Shown: positions 24,741 through 34,096 of the stretch, piece by piece
How the letters are laid out: each line of letters begins with the position of its first letter
How positions within the stretch are numbered: position 1 is the first letter of the stretch
NCBI RefSeq assembly: GCF_023845585.1
Contig: NZ_JAMQHS010000015.1
Span: forward strand, 1 to 45,800
Direction of reading: 5' to 3'
From: Clostridium sp. CMCC3677
GTDB lineage: Bacteria > Bacillota > Clostridia > Clostridiales > Clostridiaceae
Length of the DNA stretch: 45,800 nt
The notes under the pieces: model-generated
Databases searched by the model: none
Seen by the model: only the letters and a program-made list of their open reading frames with translations
What the model was told of the DNA's origin: nothing
Position numbers and translations under genes: made by a program

Positions 24741-25555
24741 TGGACAGAAAATTAAATGAAAACATAGATGAAAAAATTATAGATTGTTTAAATAAAAAAT
24801 CTGATGAAATTTCAGCTCCAGAAAATATGTTTTTTAAAATTAGAGCTGGAATTTTAGAGGAAAAAGATAGGGGAGTGTTATTTAATATGAAAATTAGATT
24901 TTTAAAAGCGAAAACCATGATAGTAGTAGGCCTTTTATTTATAGCAACAACTGCAACTTGTGTTGCAGCAACAGGAGGATTACACTGGAATTCAAGCAGT
25001 TCTAGAATGAATGAAATTAATAAGTTTCCAACAGAAGATGTAGTTAAAAAAACAGTCGGCTATTGTCCTAAATATGTAGATGAATTTTCAAATGGATTTA
25101 AGTTTGAATCATTTAACTTTTCAGATAGTTCATTAGAAAATGATAATGGTGATTCAGTTTTAAAAACTAAAGATGCAAATTTCAGCTATAAAAAAGATGG
25201 TGCTAGAAAAGATCAAAGTTTATTTTTGGAAGCAACACCTATTAGTGAAGAATATTTTAATAAAGATTCGGAAGATAAAAAAGATATTACTGAGTACAAT
25301 GGAATCAAGGTATATTACAACAATTTTAAATATAAAGCTGTACCAGTAGATTACGTAGAATCAGAAGAAGAATCAAAGTTAATTCAAGAGGGAACTTTGC
25401 AAATTGGATTTGGAGCTGATGAAATTAGTGAATCTAATACACAATTTGTAAGATGGTATGAAAATGGTATTCAATATAGCATTATGAATATGGGGTATGA
25501 TGATGTTGATAAAGATCAAATGATTGAAATGTCTAAAACAGTTATAAATAAATAA
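24740..25555 (+). CDS. Membrane anti-sigma factor with DUF4367-like sensor domain
   Basis: A 271-residue protein with a cytoplasmic N-terminus (about 1-55), one membrane segment (AKTMIVVGLLFIATTATCVAA, about 56-77) and an extracytoplasmic domain whose end (QFVRWYENGIQYSIMNMGYDDVDKDQMIEMSKTVI) is typical of DUF4367. Pairing with the sigma gene by a TAATG overlap supports an anti-sigma role: holding the sigma factor until an envelope signal is sensed. No zinc-finger HxxxCxxC motif is seen. Confidence 0.82.
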   Translation: MDRKLNENIDEKIIDCLNKKSDEISAPENMFFKIRAGILEEKDRGVLFNMKIRFLKAKTMIVVGLLFIATTATCVAATGGLHWNSSSSRMNEINKFPTEDVVKKTVGYCPKYVDEFSNGFKFESFNFSDSSLENDNGDSVLKTKDANFSYKKDGARKDQSLFLEATPISEEYFNKDSEDKKDITEYNGIKVYYNNFKYKAVPVDYVESEEESKLIQEGTLQIGFGADEISESNTQFVRWYENGIQYSIMNMGYDDVDKDQMIEMSKTVINK

Positions 25556-25561
25556 CATTAA

Positions 25562-25640
25562 AAAAGAGAGAGTAGTTTTTAGATTTAGAATGCATTATAT
25601 TTCAAATGTATTTTAAAACAAATAACTACTCTTTTTATTA
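25562..25640 (+). terminator. Terminator of the sigma / anti-sigma operon
   Basis: AAAAGAGAGAGTAGTT pairs with AACTACTCTTTTT, with a long AT-rich interior, ending in T. Confidence 0.7.
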
Positions 25641-25822
25641 TTGCAACAACTATACAAAAATTTAATATTATAGAGTTTAATTAATACTATTAAAGAATTT
25701 TATATTAGATAATTATATTGATTTAATGTTATAGTAATCTAAATTTAAAATATTTTTATATGGTAAAATTATATAAAAAGTAGTGAAAAAAATAATTTAT
25801 ATTTTGGGTTAGAGGTTAGATT

Positions 25823-26740
25823 ATGGAAAAAAATCAACTTAAGGAAATTAAAAAGCATGGAACTGTAAATTTTCCATGTGCATTTTACTATACAGGAAGT
25901 GATTCGGAAGATTTAATCGTGAAACACCATTGGCATGATCAATTAGAGTTAATTCACATGAAAAAAGGTGAATTTCAAGTAGAAATAGATATGGATAAGC
26001 ATGTTGTACATGAAGAAGCTATTTGTTTTATCAATAGTGAGGAGCTTCATTTTATCAAATCAAATCACCCGTGCAAAGAAAGTGCTATTGTTTTTGATTT
26101 AAAAATGCTTAGTTTTGATATGTTTGATTCTATACAAGGCTCATTAATTCAACCATTATTAAATGGTGAATTAAAGATGCCACATTTTATTTTTAAGAAA
26201 GAAAAATATGGAGAAGAAATTTTAAAAGAGTATTATGAGATTTTAGACGCATATAAAATAAGTGGACAAATATCACAAAATCCAGAAGGTAATATTGCAG
26301 AAAAATTATCATCACAAATAAAAATAAAAGCATCTTTATTAAAAATTTTAGCAATACTATATGAAAATAATTTGCTTATAAAAGAGAATGATAACAATAA
26401 AGATTATAGAGTAGATTATATAAAAACAGCTATTTCTTATATTCAAAATAATTATTCAGAAAAGATACATATAAAAGATTTAGCTAAGCAAATTAATATG
26501 AATGAACAATACTTTTGCCGTTTTTTCAAAAGGATGATTGGTAAAACGCCTATGGAATATGTTAATGAATATAGAATAAAGAAGGCTAAAGAACTGTTAA
26601 GGGAAACTAATAGGCAAGTCATGGATATATGTCTAGAGTGTGGATTTCACAATATGGGGAATTTCATTAAGGTATTTAAAAGGCATACAGGAATAAATCC
26701 AATGAAATACAGAAAAGATTTTGGTAATAAAAAGTCATAA
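25823..26740 (+). CDS. AraC-family transcriptional regulator, cupin sensor
   Basis: A 305-residue regulator. The N-terminal cupin-like domain (KHHWHDQLELIHMKKGEFQVEID, about 35-60) likely binds a sugar. The C-terminal double helix-turn-helix (about 205-300: IHIKDLAKQINMNEQYFCRFFKR and QVMDICLECGFHNMGNFIKVFKR...GINPMKYRK) is intact. The GH13 glucosidase gene starts about 100 bases downstream in the same direction, so control of that gene is likely but unproven. Confidence 0.9.
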   Translation: MEKNQLKEIKKHGTVNFPCAFYYTGSDSEDLIVKHHWHDQLELIHMKKGEFQVEIDMDKHVVHEEAICFINSEELHFIKSNHPCKESAIVFDLKMLSFDMFDSIQGSLIQPLLNGELKMPHFIFKKEKYGEEILKEYYEILDAYKISGQISQNPEGNIAEKLSSQIKIKASLLKILAILYENNLLIKENDNNKDYRVDYIKTAISYIQNNYSEKIHIKDLAKQINMNEQYFCRFFKRMIGKTPMEYVNEYRIKKAKELLRETNRQVMDICLECGFHNMGNFIKVFKRHTGINPMKYRKDFGNKKS

Positions 26741-26842
26741 AAACGTAACTTTAAATCATTAATACGTAAGAAAACTCAAATTTAAGATTGTATTATATAA
26801 TTATAGTAAAACAACGAGAGTCTTATGAGGAGGTGAATTTTA

Positions 26843-28558
26843 GTGAGAGATTTATATGAATTTAAATATTTAAATCTCTTACTAAATATAATTATGATAA
26901 AAAAATGGTGGCATGACAAAGTAGCATATCAAATATATCCTAAAAGTTTTAATGATTCTAATGGAGATGGAATAGGTGATTTAAGAGGAATTATTAATAA
27001 ACTTGATTATCTAAAAGAATTGGGGGTAGATATAATTTGGATTTCTCCAGTTTATTGTTCTCCAATGGTAGACCAAGGATATGATATTTCTGATTATTAT
27101 AATATAGATCCTAGATTTGGAACAATGGAAGATATGGATGAATTATTAAAGGAAGCTAAGAAAAGAGATATGCATATATTAATGGATTTAGTTGTTAATC
27201 ATTGTTCAGATCAACATGAATGGTTTAAAAAAGCAATAGCAGATCCAGAGGGAGAATTTGCAGATTATTTCTATTTTAGAGAAGGTAAAGATGGAAATCC
27301 ACCTTGTAATTGGCGTTCATATTTTGGTGGAAATGTATGGGAAAAGATACCTAACAGCAATAAATACTATCTTCATTTATTTGCAAAGGAGCAACCAGAT
27401 TTAAATTGGGAAAATCCTAAACTAAAAAAGAAATTATATGACATGATTAATTGGTGGCTTGAAAAGGGTTTATCCGGATTTAGAATTGATGCGATTATTA
27501 ATATAAAGAAGGATTTAAGATTTGAAGATTTCCCATCTGATAGAGAAGATGGACTTTGCAGTATGCACAATATATTAGATGCAGCTGAAGGTGTTGGGGA
27601 TATGCTTAAAGAATTAAAAGAAGAAACTTTTGATAAGTTTGATGCTTTTACAGTTGGAGAAGTGTTTAATGAAAAAGAAGGCGAGCTTTATAAATTTATA
27701 GGCAAAGATGGTTATTTCTCTTCTATGTTTGATTTTAGTATGAACATACTAGGAGAAAATGAAAAGGGTTGGTATGGTTATAGAGATTTTACTCCAAACG
27801 AATTAAGAAAGGCGATTTTTGATAGCCAAATAAAAACAGCTGATATTGGATTTAAAGCAAATATTATTGAAAATCATGATGAGCCAAGAGGGGTAAGCAG
27901 ATATCTTCCTACTGAAGATTGTAATGATTATAGTAAAAAGATGTTGGCAGCTATATCACTTATGTTAAGAGGAATTCCTTTTATTTATCAAGGTCAAGAG
28001 CTTGGAATGTCAAATAATAGATTTAATTCAATAGAAGAAATTGATGATATTTCAACAATAGGTCAATATAATGTTGCAATTGAACATGGATATAATAATG
28101 AGGAAGCACTAAAAATTGTAAATAAATATAGTAGAGATAATGCTAGAACACCATTCCATTGGAATGATAGCAAGAATGCAGGATTTACAGAAGGAGAGCC
28201 TTGGCTTAAAGTTAATGAAAACTATAAATCAATTAATGCAGAATCACAAATTGATGATGAAAATTCAGTGCTTAGTTTTTATAAAAAGCTTATAAAATTA
28301 AGAAAATCTGATAAATTTAAAGATGCTATAGTATATGGTGAGTTTAAGCCAGCATTAGAAGAGCATAATAATATTTTTGCTTTTTACAGAGAGAGCTTAG
28401 ATAAGAAGTTAATGTTAGTAGCTAATTATCAAAGAGATGAACAAGTAATTGAACTATCAAGTTATAAGAACGTATTAATTAATAATTATGAAACAGTAAA
28501 TGTTGAAGACAAGAAAATAACATTGCAAGGATATCAAGTATTAATTTTAGAAATTTAA
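26843..28558 (+). CDS. GH13 alpha-glucosidase (oligo-1,6-glucosidase / MalL type)
   Basis: A 571-residue cytoplasmic enzyme of family GH13 (subfamily 31-like) that cuts glucose from the ends of small oligosaccharides. Catalytic residues are D216 (GFRIDA), E273 (VGEVF) and D346 (ENHDEPR). The residue after the nucleophile is Ala217; in this subfamily Ala tends to go with alpha-1,4 and Val with alpha-1,6 preference, so maltose-type substrates are suggested. GTG at 26843 has an ideal GAGGAGGTGA site 6 bases ahead and adds 17 residues before the usual family start (Met at 26894), which has no site. Confidence 0.92.
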   Translation: MRDLYEFKYLNLLLNIIMIKKWWHDKVAYQIYPKSFNDSNGDGIGDLRGIINKLDYLKELGVDIIWISPVYCSPMVDQGYDISDYYNIDPRFGTMEDMDELLKEAKKRDMHILMDLVVNHCSDQHEWFKKAIADPEGEFADYFYFREGKDGNPPCNWRSYFGGNVWEKIPNSNKYYLHLFAKEQPDLNWENPKLKKKLYDMINWWLEKGLSGFRIDAIINIKKDLRFEDFPSDREDGLCSMHNILDAAEGVGDMLKELKEETFDKFDAFTVGEVFNEKEGELYKFIGKDGYFSSMFDFSMNILGENEKGWYGYRDFTPNELRKAIFDSQIKTADIGFKANIIENHDEPRGVSRYLPTEDCNDYSKKMLAAISLMLRGIPFIYQGQELGMSNNRFNSIEEIDDISTIGQYNVAIEHGYNNEEALKIVNKYSRDNARTPFHWNDSKNAGFTEGEPWLKVNENYKSINAESQIDDENSVLSFYKKLIKLRKSDKFKDAIVYGEFKPALEEHNNIFAFYRESLDKKLMLVANYQRDEQVIELSSYKNVLINNYETVNVEDKKITLQGYQVLILEI

Positions 28559-28650
28559 TATCAATATAAATAGTAGTAAAACTAAGTTTTTAATTATTTA
28601 TTTGATTGTGCCTTAACAATAACACTTAAGAAAATAATTTTAAATTTTAG

Positions 28651-28688
28651 AAGGCTATAGGGATAAGAAACATCTCTATAGCTTTTTT
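28651..28688 (+). terminator. Terminator of the glucosidase gene
   Basis: AAGGCTATAGGGAT (28651-28664) pairs with ATCTCTATAGCTTTTT (28672-28687), ending in a T tract. Confidence 0.85.
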
Positions 28689-29179
28689 GCTATATAACGA
28701 TGTATATAATTTTATTTAAAAAATCGGCTCTGTTTTAAATATACACTTCTTAGGCATAGATTACACTACGCCGAAATACAGTTTAAAAATTAAAAATTAA
28801 AAATTGAAAATCAATAATAGGAAAAAATTTCCTGGGAAATTTCAATATATATTTTAATTCACTACATCATTTTTAACTAAATAGGATGTATCCATTTTCT
28901 ATATTAATAAAATCTAATTAATATTAAGATAATATAAATATTAAACAGATTTGTTGGTTTAATAGAATATTGTTTTTAGTACAAATCGTATAATTATGAT
29001 TCCAAAAAACAAATTTTAATGACAAAATTCTATATAATAAAATATAAAAAGTACTTAAAGTATAAACTGAAATTTAAATATATTATAAAAGTTGCCACAA
29101 TTCGTGAAGTAAATTGGTATAGAAGAAACTAATGAAACCGACTACAATAATGACATAAGGTAGCTTGAGGAGGGAAAAG
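28689..29179. other. Gap before the PRD regulator
   Basis: About 490 bases with no gene. It has TTAAAAA in tandem three times (28783-28804), an inverted repeat GGAAA/TTTCC with GGGAAATTTC (28818-28842), and a GGCATAG/CTACGCC stem (about 28753-28773). No clear sigma-54 (GG-N10-GC) or strong sigma-A promoter was found. Confidence 0.4.
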
Positions 29180-31066
29180 TTGATTACACTTAACAAGAGA
29201 CAGAAGGATATAATTAATTTTTTAGAATCAAAAGATGAATATGTAACAATTGATTGTATTGCTAAGTTTTTTGAAGTTAGTTCTAGAACAATTAGGAATG
29301 ACTTAGACTCTATTGAAGATTTAATGAAAGAATCAAATATAATTCTTGAAAGAAAGCCAAGAGTAGGAATTAAATTAATTCTTAAAAATGGTCAAAATAT
29401 TCAAGAAGTAATAAATGAACAAGATTATAAAGTTTATTCTTCTGATGACAGAATAACAGTAATTATATTGAGTTTAATTATAAAAGGTAAAGTGACAATA
29501 GAAGAGTTAGCTAAGGATGTTGATGTTAGTAAGAATACATTAGTTCAAGATTTTAAATTAGTAACTGCTAAATTAGAAGAATATAATATACAGGTTTCAA
29601 AGAAAACATATTACGGAATAACTATAAATGACAATGAAGAAAAGATAAGAAATGTTTTCTTCAGTATATATAGTAAATTAAGTGATGAGCTGAAACATGA
29701 TATTAAAAAGAGATTAATGCAAGAAACAAACTTAAAAAATTCTTTTATTAAGGAAAAAATAGAGAAAGTAGAAAAAAACATAGGCACAGTATATTCTGAA
29801 GAATCAATAGAAGAATTAGAGATTATAACTTTACTATCAATAAATAGATATAATAATAATTTCAAAATTGATTATTCTGAAAAAGAAAAAAGCAGTTTAA
29901 TAAGAAGAAGAGAATTTAGTGTTTTAAAAGAAATCTTAAGTTTAGACGATTTAGAAATATGTTATTTATTGAAAATATCTGATGGATCTAGAAGAGCTGT
30001 TGGAGGAGAAGTAAATAATATAACACAAGAAATATTAGATGAACTTTGCAAAACTCTTAATATAGACTGTAGTAATGATTTAGAATTTACAAGCCAAATA
30101 GCAATGCATTTAAAAGTAGCAATTCATAGAATAAAAAACAATTTAGTTATAGAGAATCCTATGTTAGAAGAAATAAAATACAAGATGTCTTTCATATACC
30201 AAATAACTGAAACTATACTATCAAGCAAAGAAGACATCATAGGTGTAAAGTTCCCAGAAGAAGAAATAGCATATATGGCAATGTACTTTGATGCTATATT
30301 TGAGAGAAATATAAAATCTAAATTTACATATAAAATTTTACTAGTATGTAATGGAGGATTAGCAACATCAAGTCTTTTAAAAGTAAGAATAGGGTCTATG
30401 CTTCCTGAATTAGAAATAAAAAATGTATGTAGATTAAAAGATCTTGATAAAGAACTTGAAAATACAGATATAGACTTTATAGTAAGCACTATTCCAGTTA
30501 AAGCGGATAAATACAAGGTTATAAAAGTAAACCCATTATTAGATAATAGCGATGTAGATAAAATTAAAACTGAAATTTACAATAAACGTTATGAAAAAAA
30601 TTGTGAGTATTTAATAGATTTAGTTAAGAGTGATAATGAAAGTGAAATAATTAAGTTATTACCACAAGATGTTACTCAATTAGATGTAGATATTGATGAC
30701 TGGAAAGAAGCTATAGAAGTAGCAACAAAACCATTAGTAAATAAAAATAAGATAACTAAAGATTATTCAAAAGAAATTATAAAAGTTATAGAGAACTTAG
30801 GTAATTACATGGTATTTATACCTAAAGTAGCATTTGTTCATGCTACACCAGATAATGTTTTAGAAAATTCTATGGCATTATTAACTCTTAAATCAGAGAT
30901 ACAATTTGGCAGTAAGAACAAAGTTCCAGTTAAAGCTATGGTTGTATTAGCAAATAAAACTGAGAATATGAATTTAGTAAACTTATTAGAAATAATTACA
31001 AAAGACCAGAATATAGAAAAACTTAAAAATGCAGCAAACTATGATGAAATAAAAAGTATAACTTAG
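29180..31066 (+). CDS. BglG-type PTS regulator with PRD, EIIB and EIIA domains
   Basis: A 628-residue transcription activator. The N-terminus has two helix-turn-helix segments (CIAKFFEVSSRTIRNDLDSI and ELAKDVDVSKNTLVQDF), then two PRD domains, an EIIB-like domain with phospho-cysteine motif LLVCNGGLATSSLL, and a C-terminal EIIA-like domain with FVHATP. PTS-dependent phosphorylation of these sites would report sugar supply. The start is TTG at 29180, 5 bases after GGAGGG; the earlier TTG at 29165 overlaps that site. It leads the PTS genes that follow after 14 bases. Confidence 0.92.
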   Translation: MITLNKRQKDIINFLESKDEYVTIDCIAKFFEVSSRTIRNDLDSIEDLMKESNIILERKPRVGIKLILKNGQNIQEVINEQDYKVYSSDDRITVIILSLIIKGKVTIEELAKDVDVSKNTLVQDFKLVTAKLEEYNIQVSKKTYYGITINDNEEKIRNVFFSIYSKLSDELKHDIKKRLMQETNLKNSFIKEKIEKVEKNIGTVYSEESIEELEIITLLSINRYNNNFKIDYSEKEKSSLIRRREFSVLKEILSLDDLEICYLLKISDGSRRAVGGEVNNITQEILDELCKTLNIDCSNDLEFTSQIAMHLKVAIHRIKNNLVIENPMLEEIKYKMSFIYQITETILSSKEDIIGVKFPEEEIAYMAMYFDAIFERNIKSKFTYKILLVCNGGLATSSLLKVRIGSMLPELEIKNVCRLKDLDKELENTDIDFIVSTIPVKADKYKVIKVNPLLDNSDVDKIKTEIYNKRYEKNCEYLIDLVKSDNESEIIKLLPQDVTQLDVDIDDWKEAIEVATKPLVNKNKITKDYSKEIIKVIENLGNYMVFIPKVAFVHATPDNVLENSMALLTLKSEIQFGSKNKVPVKAMVVLANKTENMNLVNLLEIITKDQNIEKLKNAANYDEIKSIT

Positions 31067-31080
31067 GAGAGGTAATATAA

Positions 31081-31482
31081 ATGCTAGTAAAAGTTGTTGA
31101 TAGAGTAGAGGACTATAAAGAAGCTATAAAGCTTTCTTGCGATATATTAGAAGAAAACGGAATTGTGGAAAAAAGATATTATGATTCTATATTAAAAAAG
31201 ATAGAAGATCTTGGCCCATATTTTTGTATAGCTGATGGGGTAGCAATGCCGCATGCAAGACCAGAAGATGGAACTTTAAAAGAGGGTGTTAGTGTTGTAA
31301 AACTTAACAATCCAGTAGATTTTTTAGGAAAAGAAATAAATGTGTTTTTTACACTTTCTGCAAAGGACAATGACTCACACTTAGATTTATTAAGAAAAAT
31401 TGCAGAAGTTTGTATGAATAAAGAAAAATTAGATATAATAATAAATTCAAAATGTGAAAAAGAAATCAAGGAGGTACTTTAA
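31081..31482 (+). CDS. PTS EIIA component, ascorbate/mannitol-fructose type
   Basis: A 133-residue phosphocarrier. The active histidine is H58 in GVAMPHARPEDG, and the domain matches the UlaC-like EIIA fold. It takes phosphate from HPr and passes it to the EIIB encoded two bases downstream. AGGAGAGG precedes the ATG. Confidence 0.9.
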   Translation: MLVKVVDRVEDYKEAIKLSCDILEENGIVEKRYYDSILKKIEDLGPYFCIADGVAMPHARPEDGTLKEGVSVVKLNNPVDFLGKEINVFFTLSAKDNDSHLDLLRKIAEVCMNKEKLDIIINSKCEKEIKEVL

Positions 31483-31484
31483 TT

Positions 31485-31760
31485 ATGAAAAAGATTATGG
31501 CAGTTTGTGGATCAGGTTTAGGATCAAGTTTTATGGTGGAAATGAACATTACGGATGTATTAAGAGAATTAGGCGTAGATGATCAATATGAAGCAAGTCA
31601 CACATCTTTAGCTGACGTAACAGCATCAGATGCAGATATATTTGTAACAGGAATAGATTTAGCAGATAGTGCAAGTCACTTACCAGAACTTATAGTTTTA
31701 GACTCTTTATTAGATAGAGATGAATTAAAGAGAAAGATTCAAGAAAAAATAGGTCTTTAA
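31485..31760 (+). CDS. PTS EIIB component, ascorbate (UlaB) type
   Basis: A 91-residue protein with the phospho-cysteine C8 in the loop VCGSGLGSSFM and the UlaB-like segment EASHTSLADVTASDADIFVTG. It receives phosphate from the EIIA and gives it to the incoming sugar in EIIC. Its ribosome site AAGGAGG lies in the last codons of the EIIA gene, so the two are coupled. A perfect palindrome follows before EIIC. Confidence 0.92.
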   Translation: MKKIMAVCGSGLGSSFMVEMNITDVLRELGVDDQYEASHTSLADVTASDADIFVTGIDLADSASHLPELIVLDSLLDRDELKRKIQEKIGL

Positions 31761-31765
31761 AACAA

Positions 31766-31795
31766 GTAAAGTGGTAATTTAAATTACCACTTTAC
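31766..31795 (+). repeat. Perfect 30-base palindrome between EIIB and EIIC genes
   Basis: GTAAAGTGGTAATTT is followed directly by its exact reverse complement. There is no T tract (the sequence continues CAAAAAAT), so it looks like an mRNA-processing or stabilising hairpin, or an operator, rather than a terminator. Confidence 0.75.
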
Positions 31796-31838
31796 CAAAA
31801 AATAAATATGTAAATTATTAAGCTTAGGAGGAATTATA

Positions 31839-33188
31839 ATGGGTGGTATTTTAAAGGTTGCAGTAGACTTTTTATCAGAACCAGCAGTATTAATAGGTAT
31901 TATAGTTTTAGTTGGATTAGTACTTCAAAAGAAACCAGCTGATGCAATAGTAAAAGCTACATTAAAAGCAATGGTTGGATTTGTAGTTATAGCATCAGCA
32001 GCAGGCGTAATCGTTGGATCATTACAACCATTTGGAGTTATGTTTGAAGCTGGATTTAATATATCAGGGGTTATACCTAACAATGAAGCTGTAGTAGCAA
32101 TGGCTATGGACAAGTTTGGAACAAACACAGCTTTAATTATGACTTTTGGTATGATAGCTAACATAATAATAGCAAGATTTACAAAGTATAAATACATATT
32201 TTTAACAGGTCATCATACATTATTTATGGCATGTATGATAGCAGTTATATTAGGATCAGCTGGAATGAGTGGAGCTCACTTAATCTTCACAGGTTCATTA
32301 GCATTAGGTCTTATAATGATCTTATCACCAGCTATATTACAACCGTTCATGAAGAAAATTACAGGAAATGATTCTGTTGCACTAGGTCACTTCTCAGGAA
32401 TTGGTTATGCAGTATCAGCTATAATTGGTAAATTAGTAGGAAAAGGTTCAAAATCAACAGAAGAAATGAAAGTTCCTAAATCTCTAAGTTTCTTAAGAGA
32501 TTCAGTGGTTTCAATTTCACTTACAATGTTAGTATTATATGTTGGGGTTGCTATAGCAGCAGGTCCAGAATTTGTAGAAACAGAGTTATCAGGTGGAAAG
32601 AACTTTATTGTTTATTCAATGATTCAAGCATTAACTTTCGCAGCTGGATTTATATTAATCCAAAATGGTGTTAGATTAGTACTTAATGAAATAGTTCCTG
32701 CATTTAAAGGAATTTCAACTAAGTTAGTTCCTAATTCAAAACCAGCATTAGATTGTCCTATAGTATTCCCATATGCACAAAATGCTGTATTATTAGGATT
32801 TATCTTCTCATTCTTAGGTGGAGTAGTATCAATGTTAGTATTAGGAGCATTAGGATTAGTAATCATAATCCCAGGTGTTGTTCCTCACTTCTTTACAGGA
32901 GCTACTGCAGCAGTATTTGGTAATGCAACAGGTGGTAGAAGAGGTGCTATGATAGGTTCATTTGTAAATGGAGTTATGATTTCATTCTTACCAGTAGCAT
33001 TATTACCTGTACTAGGAAACTTAGGTTTTGCTAACTCAACATTCTCAGATGGTGACTTTGGAATAGTTGGTATATTCCTTGGTAAAGTTCAAGAGTTTGT
33101 TGGAGGAGTAGGATTAACTGCAACATTACTTGGAATAGTTGCTATAATGATAGGCTTAACAATGGTAAGCAAGAAAAAAGAAGCATAA
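31839..33188 (+). CDS. PTS EIIC permease, ascorbate (UlaA) type
   Basis: A 449-residue polytopic membrane protein with about ten or more helices. The segments AAAGVIVGSLQPFGVMFEAGFNISGVIPNNEAVVAMA and TGHHTLFMACMIAVILGSAGM match UlaA-type permeases. Together with IIA and IIB it imports and phosphorylates a sugar or sugar acid. No UlaD/E/F/G ascorbate enzymes are nearby; a split transketolase follows, pointing to a pentose-like or ketose substrate instead. Start after AGGAGG. Confidence 0.93.
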   Translation: MGGILKVAVDFLSEPAVLIGIIVLVGLVLQKKPADAIVKATLKAMVGFVVIASAAGVIVGSLQPFGVMFEAGFNISGVIPNNEAVVAMAMDKFGTNTALIMTFGMIANIIIARFTKYKYIFLTGHHTLFMACMIAVILGSAGMSGAHLIFTGSLALGLIMILSPAILQPFMKKITGNDSVALGHFSGIGYAVSAIIGKLVGKGSKSTEEMKVPKSLSFLRDSVVSISLTMLVLYVGVAIAAGPEFVETELSGGKNFIVYSMIQALTFAAGFILIQNGVRLVLNEIVPAFKGISTKLVPNSKPALDCPIVFPYAQNAVLLGFIFSFLGGVVSMLVLGALGLVIIIPGVVPHFFTGATAAVFGNATGGRRGAMIGSFVNGVMISFLPVALLPVLGNLGFANSTFSDGDFGIVGIFLGKVQEFVGGVGLTATLLGIVAIMIGLTMVSKKKEA

Positions 33189-33209
33189 AAAAAGAATAAA
33201 TATATAATA

Positions 33210-33241
33210 AAAAAATGAGGAATTTAATTCCTCATTTTTTC
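33210..33241 (+). terminator. Terminator between PTS and transketolase genes
   Basis: AAAAATGAGGAAT (33211-33223) pairs with ATTCCTCATTTTT, with loop TTA and T tract. It would partly uncouple the transketolase genes from the PTS genes. Confidence 0.8.
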
Positions 33242-33267
33242 AAATATAAAATTGGAGGTAACAATCT

Positions 33268-34080
33268 ATGAATAAGCAACATTTAGAAAATATATCAAAA
33301 GAATTAAGAAAAGATATTATTGAAATGATTTATGAATCAGGTTCAGGACATCCAGGTGGATCTTTATCAATAATAGATATAGTTACATATTTATATTTTG
33401 AAAAGATGAACATAGACCCTAAAAATCCTAAATTAGAAGGTAGAGATAGATTTATTTTAAGTAAAGGTCATGCTGCACCAGCACAATATTCAGCTCTAGC
33501 TAAAAGAGGATTCTTTGAAAGAGAAGAATTAAAGAATTTAAGAAAATTAGGATCATTTTTACAAGGACATCCTGATGCAAAGAAATGTCCAGGTGTTGAA
33601 ATTTCTACAGGATCTTTAGGACAAGGATTTTCAAATAGTTGTGGATTAGCTTTAGCATCTAAAATGGATAATAAAAGTGAAAAGATTTATGTTGTCTTAG
33701 GCGATGGAGAGATACAAGAAGGAATCGTTTGGGAAACAGCTATGGCAGCTGCTAAATTTAAATTAGATAATTTAGTTGCCATTGTTGATAAAAATGGAAT
33801 ACAACTAGATGGAAGAACATCAGAAATAATGGATGTAGATCCATTAGGGGATAGATGGAAAAGTTTTGGATGGAATGTTATAGAATGTGACGGACATAAT
33901 TTTGATGAAATAGATGAAGCATTTAATAAAGTAGGACAAGTTGAAGGAAAACCTACAGTTATAATAGCTCATACAATCAAAGGAAAAGGTATATCTTTTA
34001 TGGAAGACAACGTTGCATGGCATGGTATGGCTCCATCAAAGGAACAAAAAGAACAAGCTATAATTGAATTAAGTAAATAG
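33268..34080 (+). CDS. Transketolase, N-terminal (TPP-binding) subunit
   Basis: A 270-residue subunit holding the thiamine-diphosphate domain: SGHPGGSLS near the start, KGHAAP, and the TPP motif GDGEIQEG...VDKNGIQ. Split transketolases need the C-terminal partner, encoded 16 bases downstream. They move two-carbon units between ketose and aldose phosphates. The gene pair following a PTS without its own phosphate-sugar enzymes suggests that the imported phosphorylated sugar is fed directly into transketolase chemistry. GGAGG precedes the ATG. Confidence 0.94.
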   Translation: MNKQHLENISKELRKDIIEMIYESGSGHPGGSLSIIDIVTYLYFEKMNIDPKNPKLEGRDRFILSKGHAAPAQYSALAKRGFFEREELKNLRKLGSFLQGHPDAKKCPGVEISTGSLGQGFSNSCGLALASKMDNKSEKIYVVLGDGEIQEGIVWETAMAAAKFKLDNLVAIVDKNGIQLDGRTSEIMDVDPLGDRWKSFGWNVIECDGHNFDEIDEAFNKVGQVEGKPTVIIAHTIKGKGISFMEDNVAWHGMAPSKEQKEQAIIELSK

Positions 34081-34096
34081 TAGGAGGAGAAAGCAC

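Noticed and set aside
28783..28804. Tandem TTAAAAA units as a possible CRISPR or VNTR
   Set aside because: Only three 7-base units without spacers; low-complexity AT sequence. No CRISPR array was found anywhere in the window.
28559..29179. Sigma-54 promoter for the PTS operon
   Set aside because: The regulator is of the BglG/PRD type without a sigma-54 interaction domain, and no GG-N10-GC element is present.
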